Assembly (NCBI GenBank): GCA_009768925.2
Contig: VHIT02000002.1
Location: 1-64,000, forward strand
Direction: 5' to 3'
Source of the DNA: Cryptosporidium bovis
Taxonomy: Eukaryota; Apicomplexa; Conoidasida; Eucoccidiorida; Cryptosporidiidae
DNA: 64,000 bases
Shown here: piece by piece, positions 56,554 through 64,000 of the stretch
Layout of the letters: the number at the start of each line of letters is the position of its first letter
How positions within the stretch are numbered: the first letter of the stretch is position 1
Translations under genes and position numbers: made by a program
Notes under the pieces: generated by a model
Databases searched by the model: none
Told to the model about the DNA's origin: nothing
What the model saw: only the letters and a program-made list of their open reading frames with translations

Positions 56554-58518
56554 CTAAGTAACGTTATCTTTCTTGGATATATTAATCCTCAAAGCAAGTG
56601 GTTTTCTAGATGACATATTTCTAGTCTCATTTGTTTGAGATGAGTTAATTGACTGAATTTTAGCCTTTTTACCAGAACTAGAAATAGTATCGCAACTTTC
56701 TTCCTTGTTTAAACAGGCAATATTGTTACTTGTGTTTGTCGGTGTGTCTGGTGGCCCCTCATTTCTCGATCTTTTCATGGAAGCTGTAGATTGTTGTGAA
56801 GAAACAAAGCTAGTAGGTGTTTCTTTTGAACAAGCAGAGACATTTGTGGGATTTACATTGACGTCAAAAAAATCTCCAGAGTTGTTTGAACTACTATTTT
56901 CACTTAATAATTTGTTATTTTGTGTATTTTTATTATTTTTATATGTTTTTTGGTTTGAGTTATTATTTGTTGTAATGTATTGTTCCTTAATTTGTTTAGG
57001 TAAATCTCTTGCTCTTAAGTGCTTAACCTTCAAGTCTATGGAATCTTTAAATGTCTCAACTTCGCTCCAGTTCATAATAAATCCAACAAAATCAAGAATA
57101 GAGCTTCTTAAATCAACAACATGAGTGTTCTCAGTATTTGAAACTGAGTTATTATCTGTACTGTTGATATTACTTAATATTAATCCAATATACATGCTTT
57201 GACCGAAACTATATCCATCTTTAAATTCATCAGGTTCCTGTATGGCCTTTGGCCACGGCCTAACTTGCAGTCCCTTGAACGTCTCTAGTTTTCTAACTAG
57301 AAATCTAAGTTTGCTTTCAATCCAGCCTACCCATTTATGAAATGCTTGTTCATTATTAGCGAGCATTTTAACTTGAATAAAATGTTTATGCTTCTCAAAA
57401 AAAAGGTACGGAGACCAGAGCTCACGCCATGTAGCTCTTTCATTTTCAATGTCAACTATTATTTGATAAGCTCTTTGAAGTTCTTCCGTGATAACTCTAA
57501 GTGTTGTTTGAGTTACATTATGTGTAGAATTCATAGATGGGAAAGCAGGGGTGATTATTGGCATTACATGTGCTCTATCTTGTGGATTGGTATTTGGATT
57601 CCAAACTCTAAATCCCATCAATCCGGGTGTATTTTTAGGTACTTCTTTAATTTCACATAATATTACAGGATTTTTCCACTGCCAAGTTTTATATATATAG
57701 AAAAATCTATTTATTATTTGACTAGGAGCTGCATTAGGATAGAGTTGACATATTCTAGCGGTTAATATTGCCCAAGAAATGCCACCTAAATAACCTAATA
57801 CATTGCTGTATATTCCTCTTGCTTTGCTCCAATGCTTAACAAATCTCAATGATGTTCTAAATGACTCCTTATTTGGAACCAATTGAAGTATCATATCATT
57901 TACTCTACATCCATTTAATGATCTTGCTGTTTTGTCATCTACATTTCTTAACAAGTCATCGTCCAATGTATTCAGGTCACTCGGTATTCTTGATAGATTT
58001 AAACATGCAAATAACAAATCTATCTCCATTCCATTATATACCAATTTTATAATGGGTGTATAAGCATCTGGAACAGGTTGTACTTTTGTTACATTTATAT
58101 CCTGTTGTAATTTTGCTAAAAAGAATGAAAAAAATGACTCTCTTGATATATGTCTTGGTGCTATACACAAAGTATCTATATCAGATCCTGCTGCTACTAC
58201 ACCTAATCTGTATGATCCAAAAGTAAAAATACCACCACCTGCTGAAAGTGCCTCTTCTTCGTTCATACTATGTTCGAGACTAGCTTCATATATCCATTCT
58301 CTGACTAGTTTGTTTAATGATGCCAATATATATTCTCGTTTTTTCATACCTTCAACAGACTCATATAGATTTTCCTGTCTCATCGCTATTATTAGGTCTT
58401 CTGTTAGTTTAAAGTCTTTCGGAGTAGCCATGGCCTCGGATATTGGGGGAGTAACGCCATATTGACGTTTAGGTGCACTTGCTATTCCTTTAGATAACTC
58501 TAAATTTACAAGTTCCAT
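56554..58518 (-). CDS. PAP: Nuclear poly(A) polymerase
   Basis: A 654-residue protein. The N-terminal block KRQYGVTPPISEAMATPKD is typical of canonical PAPs. The catalytic nucleotidyltransferase motif is FGSYRLGVVAAGSDIDTL, with Gly101-Ser102 and Asp113/Asp115. The third aspartate is Asp167 in MEIDLLFA. The central domain has NGCRVNDMILQLVP, FRTSLRFVKHWSKARGIYSNVLGYLGGISWAIL and CQLYPNA. The RNA-binding domain follows (MPIITPAFPSMNSTHNV; WVGWIESKLRFLV). The last 130 residues are Asn/Ser-rich with a basic KKAKIQ patch, likely nuclear localisation. It adds poly(A) tails after cleavage, in the same pathway as the CstF-50 encoded in this window. Single exon. Confidence 0.97.
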   Translation of the reverse strand: MELVNLELSKGIASAPKRQYGVTPPISEAMATPKDFKLTEDLIIAMRQENLYESVEGMKKREYILASLNKLVREWIYEASLEHSMNEEEALSAGGGIFTFGSYRLGVVAAGSDIDTLCIAPRHISRESFFSFFLAKLQQDINVTKVQPVPDAYTPIIKLVYNGMEIDLLFACLNLSRIPSDLNTLDDDLLRNVDDKTARSLNGCRVNDMILQLVPNKESFRTSLRFVKHWSKARGIYSNVLGYLGGISWAILTARICQLYPNAAPSQIINRFFYIYKTWQWKNPVILCEIKEVPKNTPGLMGFRVWNPNTNPQDRAHVMPIITPAFPSMNSTHNVTQTTLRVITEELQRAYQIIVDIENERATWRELWSPYLFFEKHKHFIQVKMLANNEQAFHKWVGWIESKLRFLVRKLETFKGLQVRPWPKAIQEPDEFKDGYSFGQSMYIGLILSNINSTDNNSVSNTENTHVVDLRSSILDFVGFIMNWSEVETFKDSIDLKVKHLRARDLPKQIKEQYITTNNNSNQKTYKNNKNTQNNKLLSENSSSNNSGDFFDVNVNPTNVSACSKETPTSFVSSQQSTASMKRSRNEGPPDTPTNTSNNIACLNKEESCDTISSSGKKAKIQSINSSQTNETRNMSSRKPLALRINISKKDNVT

Positions 58519-58539
58519 ATTTATTAACTATATTTATAT

Positions 58540-58540
58540 G

Positions 58541-58580
<40 letters not shown>

Positions 58581-58595
58581 TATACATATATATAT
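58540..58595. repeat. TA dinucleotide repeat (interrupted)
   Basis: About 56 bp of nearly pure TA with three single-base interruptions (TG, AC), able to form a hairpin and prone to slippage. It begins about 20 bp upstream of the PAP start codon, so it lies in the 5' UTR or core promoter. Confidence 0.85.
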
Positions 58596-58977
58596 GCGTT
58601 TAGGTTTGTTTGAGGGTAATCATGTAATAGAAAACAACATTTGTAATCTCACTTTTGGATTGTTATTTAAACTCCAAATATAATATCCATAAGTAGTAAA
58701 ATTACGGTGATTTTACTTTGTTTAACTTATAATTGCCGTCTTTTTTAATGAAAATATATTTGCATATTTATAACTAGAAATGGTTTTTAACCTAGTAAAG
58801 TCGCTCAAGCAAAATTTGAATATATTTAGTGGTTACTCAAATGAAAAAGTACAAAAATGTCACAGCGAAATAAATAATTAGAAGGTTTTAATTCCTAAAC
58901 TCTAAGGTATTGTTATAGTTCAGTATTTTTTAGGTACCACACCTTAGTTAATATAATTATAATGAAATAATTGAATG

Positions 58978-58985
58978 TTGGCGCC
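58978..58985. promoter_or_regulatory. E2F-like box TTGGCGCC
   Basis: GTTGGCGCCTTTT context, 126 bp upstream of the CDV3-like gene and about 460 bp from PAP. Confidence 0.5.
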
Positions 58986-59110
58986 TTTTCTATTTATAAC
59001 TTATTATTCAATATTTATAAATTAGTGGTTGCATTTTATGGCAAATCAAGGGAGTTGGAGATAATTTACAAGTAGCACTAGAAAAATACATAAAATATAT
59101 ATTGTAAGAG

Positions 59111-60025
59111 ATGAGCAAGCTTAATGATTTTTTTGAGAAAAAGAAACAAAAATCTAAGGGTTTAAATGAATTATTGGCTTCTAAAAGGCCTACAATAGGA
59201 TCTTTCAAGTTAAATTCAGTTGAGTCTAGTATCTCGTCCATTATATCTGATGGGAATATAGATGAATGGTCGGTTAACATTGAAACGAAAGAGACACCTG
59301 ACCTTTTTATCGGAGGTAAAAATCTCTCTGCTGAAGGTTTGAGGAGAACGTCAAGTCCTCAAATGGTGGTTGGAATAAAGACATCTAAACCTGATTTTGA
59401 TTCAAATATTTGGAAGTCTAAGTCTGGAGATTCTAGTACAGTGGGAGCAAATTCATCTTCAGGTAGAGTCTTAACGGGTGATGATGGAACAAAGACAAAT
59501 ATAGACGAGGGTGAAAGCAAACCTAAAGAAACACCGAAATATAATATAAGAGCAAGGTTGGCAGCTAGAGGAGAGAAAGTAGATTTTTTAACTGCCAAAG
59601 ATGCAATTAGTTCAATGCCGACTTTGGCAGCTGCTGTAGAAAACGTTAATAAGCCTAAAACTTCTTTTTTGTCCGGTAACGTATATAACATTGCAAACTT
59701 GAAAAATAGTGAAAAGGAAAGTATAAACAATAAATATCAATCAGATAAAGGTATAGAAAGCGAAAAAAACTACATAAATAATGAGGATGTTCAACAAAAT
59801 AATAGTGAATCCAAAATTGAGAATGACGTAAATAAACTGGAAGATGAAAACTCAAATTTGAATACCGAAAGTTGTCAACAAGAATGTAAATTAAGTGACC
59901 AAGATTTAATTAAAAAACTCAGAACTTGTAATATAAATTATTTGAATAATGATATACTTTTTAATTGCATTATTGATATTGAAAAAAGCAAACTTAAATA
60001 TTCTGAAATAGTTAGAGATTTTTAA
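59111..60025 (+). CDS. CDV3-like hydrophilic protein
   Basis: A 304-residue, low-complexity, charged protein. The N-terminus MSKLNDFFEKKKQKSK resembles the CDV3 start (LDNFFAKRDKKKKK). An acidic-Trp segment (IDEWSVNIE) and a Trp in NIWKSKSG follow. The block PKYNIRARLAARG...ISSMPTLAAAVE corresponds loosely to the CDV3 C-terminal Y-x-PP-x-R...FPSL module. The last 100 residues are Asn/Glu/Lys-rich and then form a short helix (LIKKLRTCNINYLNNDILFNC). CDV3 proteins are cytosolic and of unclear function; a link to translation has been suggested for other short proteins of this architecture. I hold the family call at moderate confidence. Single exon. Confidence 0.55.
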   Translation: MSKLNDFFEKKKQKSKGLNELLASKRPTIGSFKLNSVESSISSIISDGNIDEWSVNIETKETPDLFIGGKNLSAEGLRRTSSPQMVVGIKTSKPDFDSNIWKSKSGDSSTVGANSSSGRVLTGDDGTKTNIDEGESKPKETPKYNIRARLAARGEKVDFLTAKDAISSMPTLAAAVENVNKPKTSFLSGNVYNIANLKNSEKESINNKYQSDKGIESEKNYINNEDVQQNNSESKIENDVNKLEDENSNLNTESCQQECKLSDQDLIKKLRTCNINYLNNDILFNCIIDIEKSKLKYSEIVRDF

Positions 60026-60379
60026 TTTAATTAATTTTACACGTGTGTATGTGTACCTTTTTTCTCTTTTCATCAACAAAATTACGAATACTCCTTTTCC
60101 TATCGTTATTTTACTTTGATTAATTTACATTTGTAGGGCCAAAAATCGTCAAATTTTGAATTATCTTTACCCTAATTTTATTGAACTCTTACAAACTTGG
60201 TTTTTTTCTCATTGCATGTTTGATTCTTTCCAATATATGTGCTATCTCTCTGAGCTTGCTAACTAAAGTTCCCGGTATATGTCAAAATAAAATATAATAA
60301 TCAAAACAAACAATAAAAAAAGGTAGATAATGGAATTGATTTGAACTAATCATGAATTATACTTTAAACAATACAAAAA
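60026..60379. other. Intergenic between CDV3-like and CSA-like genes
   Basis: 354 bp between two plus-strand genes, AT-rich, without a GGCGCC box or other motif I can support. Confidence 0.6.
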
Positions 60380-62074
60380 ATGAAAATTAAACACTCTAGC
60401 AAACTGTATCCAAAGAGAATATACAGATTATTTGAAAAGAAGAATGCACTAAAAAATCCAAGTATTGGATTGTCAGAAGTATACCACAATGAGTTATCTG
60501 GCTTATCGAAAGTCGACTCTATAATACTCAGGGACTCACGAATATGCAATATTTATACCGAAAGAAGGAGTTGTAAAGACATTATAACACCAAAACTACT
60601 GCAAAACGTTACGTTTTATAGAGGCGAGTGCGCAAATACCTGTAAAAGTCACATTAAAGGTGATAGCAGTATTAATGGAATGATAACTTCAATAGATAGC
60701 CATAGAAACATTATAGCAGTTAGCAATTCAAAGGGCCTAATAACGCTATACAACACTTCTGACGTGTTGTGTTACAGAGATCTAAATAACGGAAAAGGAC
60801 CATTTACAAGATATCCACTTGGTTATGTGTTGACTGAAGATCAAAAAATAAGCTTAGAACGAGGGAAAATGTTTAGAATCAAACCTATAATTTTAATTGA
60901 ACCCGGAGAAAATAATAATCATAGAGGTGTAATATCGAATTTATGCATGAGTCAGGTTGATGGACAGTTATTTGTAACTACAGGATGGGACGGCAAATTT
61001 AAAGTCTGGGATACAATAGAGTCATATTGTGTTTACGATATGGACTGCAAATATAGAGTAAATCATTCTGGAATTTGTCCTGTAAGCAGTAATATTATTG
61101 GACTTTGTTTGAACAATGGAACGGTTAAGGTATTTGATTTAAGAATGGGACAGGTAACTCAGGAATTATATATTGAAAATAAGATAACTAATATTAAGGG
61201 AGATAATTTAAAATCCCCAATAATGAATATGTCTTGGAGGGAGGATTCTGATTTTATTTTGGCAACAGCGACCAAAAGTGGCCATATCAGACTATGGGAC
61301 TTGAGATTCGCTCCGCAGCCATATTTGTATATGAGTAGCAACGAGCTAGATTGGGGATACATACAAGAAACAAGTTATGTCTCTTCAGATTTTTTGAAAG
61401 AATATATGGTAAAAAAACCAAGCATAAACAGTAAAAGTATCGATTGCATTAAAACAGATAACTATAAGAACAAATCTGAAAACAGTATGTACGATAGTGA
61501 GCCATTAAGTAGATGCGAACAGTACTTTTTAGAAACAGGTAAAGTATTGAAAGATAAACGTGGTTCAGATGTGTGTTTTAGTACAAATAGCAACGAAAAT
61601 ACGAAATCAAATAGTTTTGGTATGGGTTTTCCCTGTGAAATAGGCCATGCTCATGAGAGTGGAATAAACTGTATTGAGTTTATTAACAATGGTAGGAATA
61701 TAGTATCGTCGTCATTTGACGGAACTATTAAGCTTTGGAATACACTAAACGGAAAGAATTGTTACGTTTCATTCGACAAGTACGACTCACAGACACTTTG
61801 GATGGAAAGTGTTTCAGAGGATTTAGGTTACAGCATAGACAACAAATACAATCATTACTTCAAAAGATTTTCAATTAATAAAACAAATCAGAATGTTTTA
61901 TATCATCCACATGGAAATGATATAGGAATTTGGAACATTAGAACAGGAAGATGTGAAAAGAGATTGTCTGCACATATGGACGCGGAGTCTGTTAATGTAA
62001 TACACTCAAGCAGAGACCTTAATCAAATAGTTTCTGGAGACCAGAACGGGGATTTGTTCTTGTGGAGAGTATAG
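60380..62074 (+). CDS. ERCC8: WD40 protein resembling CSA/ERCC8 (Rad28)
   Basis: A 564-residue WD40 protein. Its repeats follow the order and wording of CSA: INGMITSIDSHRNIIAVSNSKGLITLYN (CSA: [27 protein letters not shown]), VTTGWDGKFKVWDT, SPIMNMSWREDSDFILATATKSGHIRLWDLR (CSA: [29 protein letters not shown]), AHESGINCIEFINNGRNIVSSSFDGTIKLWNTLNGKN, and FKRFSINKTNQNVLYHPHGNDIGIWNIRTG. It ends in a final LNQIVSGDQNGDLFLW blade. An insert of roughly 100 residues (about 325-415) separates blades. In humans CSA is the substrate receptor of a CUL4-DDB1 ubiquitin ligase in transcription-coupled repair. That role is inferred here; another DCAF is possible. The stop is 91 bp from that of the convergent PMM gene. 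Confidence 0.72.
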   Translation: MKIKHSSKLYPKRIYRLFEKKNALKNPSIGLSEVYHNELSGLSKVDSIILRDSRICNIYTERRSCKDIITPKLLQNVTFYRGECANTCKSHIKGDSSINGMITSIDSHRNIIAVSNSKGLITLYNTSDVLCYRDLNNGKGPFTRYPLGYVLTEDQKISLERGKMFRIKPIILIEPGENNNHRGVISNLCMSQVDGQLFVTTGWDGKFKVWDTIESYCVYDMDCKYRVNHSGICPVSSNIIGLCLNNGTVKVFDLRMGQVTQELYIENKITNIKGDNLKSPIMNMSWREDSDFILATATKSGHIRLWDLRFAPQPYLYMSSNELDWGYIQETSYVSSDFLKEYMVKKPSINSKSIDCIKTDNYKNKSENSMYDSEPLSRCEQYFLETGKVLKDKRGSDVCFSTNSNENTKSNSFGMGFPCEIGHAHESGINCIEFINNGRNIVSSSFDGTIKLWNTLNGKNCYVSFDKYDSQTLWMESVSEDLGYSIDNKYNHYFKRFSINKTNQNVLYHPHGNDIGIWNIRTGRCEKRLSAHMDAESVNVIHSSRDLNQIVSGDQNGDLFLWRV

Positions 62075-62165
62075 AATAAATATTTAGGCGTATAAATGAG
62101 TGTCATTAAGTGGAAGAAAAATTCGTTTCTGGTATAACAGAACTAATTTGAATGCAATAAATTTA

Positions 62166-63034
62166 CTATATGATCCTATTTATTTGTTGTATCGTGTCAT
62201 TTGGGTTAATTACACTATGACCAATAACTCTTTTATCGGAAAATATCTCGTAGTCGTTACCACCAGGATATGTTTTGTCCCCAAAAAAGTGTATTTCATC
62301 AAATTTACCTTCAACATGTTTTAGGCAGAATCTCTTATCCCAACCCTATTGTAATTTAATATAATTTTTTAGAGTTAAAAGTTTACTTTAAAAAGGTCGT
62401 TACATAATTAACTTACATTTGGAAACACATCTATGGATATTTGCCCCCCGATTGAGTATTTTAAATCCATGTCTTTAAACTCACTTGACAGTGCATCAAT
62501 AAGGTTTTGTCTGATGTTTTTTTCCTTGTCAAGTTCGTAGAACTCGAGTCTTTCCTCGTATGAACAGTTTCTACCTATAGGTGATATGTTTAGCATTCCC
62601 GTCCTGTATTCTATAAATGTTCCCCTTTTGATTGGAATATCTAACTCTGAAATGTACTTAAGGCAAAAATTAATAAATCTCTTAAGATTGTCTTCCCCAA
62701 GATGCTTAGATATACTTTCGGAGCTAACCAATTTACCATCCTCATGGAAAACCACTCCATTCTCGCTGAAAACATAGTGACAACACACTTTTTCTGTTAA
62801 AAAAAAGCATAATTAACAATGATGACATTTGTATTTTTCATTATGAAGTCATAACTTACCTTTTCCTAGAAGCTGTTCGCTTACTTTGCCATAATCTGAG
62901 CCACTGACTATACCTATTTTAACTTTGTTTTTTGCATCTTTCAGAACGGCTATCATATCATCCATTATTGGTTTTCTAGCAAGTGTAAGGGTACCATCTA
63001 GGTCAAACAAAAGTAATTTCTCATTTCTTTTCAT
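62166..63034 (-). CDS. PMM: Phosphomannomutase (three exons)
   Basis: Reconstructed from exons 63034-62860, 62793-62417 and 62345-62166, with introns of 66 and 71 nt; 243 residues (human PMM2 has 246), stop TAG. HAD-family motif I is [10 protein letters not shown], with nucleophile Asp11 and acid/base Asp13. Other blocks are [87 protein letters not shown] and [19 protein letters not shown]. It interconverts mannose-6-phosphate and mannose-1-phosphate, leading to GDP-mannose for N-glycans and GPI anchors. Introns interrupt the coding sequence right after LLGKG and between FPN and GWDKR. It is transcribed divergently from MCM7. Confidence 0.97.
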
Positions 63035-63495
63035 CCTAAAGCCAGCTCGAAAGCACTTTTTTTATTGATTGTCAGTTAAAATAACCTATTCTACTTATTT
63101 GTATATTTACAGAGTTTTCTAACTTAATAAAAAATCCAGGTTTTTATTAAAGTAAAAAATTTGCTTATTAATATTTTAATTTAGAATATACCGGCTTATT
63201 AGTATTTATACGGCACAATATTCAATACTGTAATTACGCCAAACCCCACACTTTAAGTAATAAGATTTAAAAGATATATTATTCAATTTAAATTAAGTTT
63301 AAAAAAGTATTTTAAGTAATAATATAAATAACAATAACCGTGTTAATTAGCATTATTGTTAAACACAACCGGTGCAAATAAACAAAACATTGAGGTTAAG
63401 AGGTGTAAAAGCAATAACAAAGAAAACAGGTATTATCTGAGAAGCAGTTCATTTTAATTCATTGAGTAATCTCTCTTAAATATATAAACTGAAAA
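63035..63495. other. Divergent promoter region, PMM / MCM7
   Basis: 461 bp of AT-rich DNA. ACGCCAAA at 63236-63243 reads TTTGGCGT on the minus strand, an E2F-like site about 250 bp from MCM7. Nothing else is supported. Confidence 0.6.
63236..63243 (-). promoter_or_regulatory. E2F-like box TTTGGCGT
   Basis: One mismatch from TTTSSCGC, about 250 bp upstream of MCM7, whose family is a classic E2F target in animals and plants. Confidence 0.4.
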
Positions 63496-64000
63496 ATGGC
63501 AATTATAGCCTCGGATAATGCTTATGAAAAAGTGAGGGCTTATAATGATCACATTAAACTCTTACAGGATTTCATAGAGAATTTTGAGAGTTATGGGGAA
63601 AATGTTGATGAAGTTGGAAGCAAAAACAATGAAAATGGTCATTTAAGTTCGTCATATGAGAAAGAGCAGATAGTGGACAACCTATGGGGTGGAAAAAAGT
63701 ATATGAAGATAATGCAAAGGATATCAAATAGAAAGGAGAAAGTACTAGCGATAGAAATAGACGACATATTAAGTTATGGTAAGCATGCAAATAAGATAAG
63801 CGAATTTAACAATTTAGTGCACTCTGTATTGTCAAATACAAAAAGGTATATACAGCTAATATATATCGCAGCAGATAATTGCTTACCAACACCAACAGAA
63901 AATAGTATATTAAGCAATTTAAAAATAGAGGACATAAAAAACAGCAAAAGATCTGAATCTATGAAGAACTGCAACGTACCGGCTTATCTGAGATCAGATT
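63496..64000 (+). CDS. MCM7: MCM7 replicative helicase subunit, N-terminal part (cut by window end)
   Basis: 168 residues are visible and the frame is still open at the window edge. The MCM N-terminal A domain is recognisable: a leading helix (AYEKVRAYNDHIKLLQDFIENF), then KKYMKIMQRISNRKEKVLAIEIDDIL, and FNNLVHSVLSNTKRYIQLIYIAADNCLPTPTE. The last matches the MCM7 pattern DDV...[25 protein letters not shown]. A loop of Asn/Glu-rich residues (about 36-55) is inserted. The catalytic AAA+ part lies beyond the window. Other MCMs share the fold, but the helix order and the LP turn fit MCM7 best. It forms part of the MCM2-7 ring at replication origins. Confidence 0.8.
   Translation, partial: MAIIASDNAYEKVRAYNDHIKLLQDFIENFESYGENVDEVGSKNNENGHLSSSYEKEQIVDNLWGGKKYMKIMQRISNRKEKVLAIEIDDILSYGKHANKISEFNNLVHSVLSNTKRYIQLIYIAADNCLPTPTENSILSNLKIEDIKNSKRSESMKNCNVPAYLRSD

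Larger units (their letters stand above)
58519..59110. other. Divergent promoter region, PAP / CDV3-like gene
   Basis: 592 bp with a TA repeat directly upstream of the PAP start and TTGGCGCC at 58978-58985 near the CDV3-like gene. Confidence 0.65.

Noticed and set aside
62100-62324. Plus-strand 74-codon ORF after the CSA-like gene
   Set aside because: It mirrors PMM exon 3, which encodes conserved phosphomannomutase blocks on the minus strand.
1-64000. tRNA, rRNA or transposon genes
   Set aside because: I looked for GGTTCRANTCC-type B boxes, rRNA blocks and transposase or reverse-transcriptase motifs and found none that stood up.

Overview
This window is eukaryotic nuclear DNA from an apicomplexan, most likely a Cryptosporidium species. 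The sequence shows very AT-rich, compact DNA. Most genes are intronless, coding regions carry Asn- and Asp-rich low-complexity stretches, all three stop codons are used, and a few genes have very short GT-AG introns (47-133 nt). The genus is inferred from this combination together with a multi-Kazal secreted protein and lineage-restricted secreted proteins. I cannot name the species.

I support 28 protein genes. Left part (1-12,000): the ribosome-biogenesis factor ESF2/ABT1, a nucleosome assembly protein, a five-exon coiled-coil protein, a 2-Cys peroxiredoxin, a three-exon RNase P/MRP subunit (RPP14/POP5 family), an eight-domain Kazal protease inhibitor, a five-exon UXT prefoldin-like protein and the histone chaperone ASF1. 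Middle (12,700-32,200): a 1,518-residue acidic protein with repeated Trp-acidic motifs, DNA topoisomerase II, a small ZNF706-like zinc-finger protein, YIPF5/Yip1, UDP-GlcNAc pyrophosphorylase, CstF-50, ESS2/DGCR14 and ribosomal protein eL24. A less conserved block follows (32,800-47,430): a 2,044-residue secreted protein built from repeated Cys-pair modules, a 1,342-residue WWE-domain protein and a 955-residue secreted protein. Right part (47,500-64,000): ADA2, SF3B5 (two exons), UTP13, a membrane-anchored histidine acid phosphatase (three exons), poly(A) polymerase, a CDV3-like protein, a CSA/ERCC8-like WD40 protein, phosphomannomutase (three exons) and the start of MCM7.

Many of the housekeeping products act in nuclear processes: chromatin (NAP, ASF1, ADA2, TOP2), DNA replication and repair (MCM7, CSA), mRNA 3'-end formation and splicing (PAP, CstF-50, SF3B5, ESS2), and rRNA/tRNA processing (ESF2, UTP13, RPP14). 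PMM and UAP1 supply sugar nucleotides for glycans. E2F-like GC boxes (cores such as TGGCGCC, TTTGGCG or TTTGCCGCC) occur in most of the roughly twenty upstream regions, although the DNA is otherwise very poor in GC.

Six genes (coiled-coil, RPP14, UXT, SF3B5, acid phosphatase, PMM) only make sense when 15 short introns are removed; I worked out their splice sites by hand and checked that the frame is kept across every junction. No tRNA, rRNA, transposon or CRISPR array was recognised.
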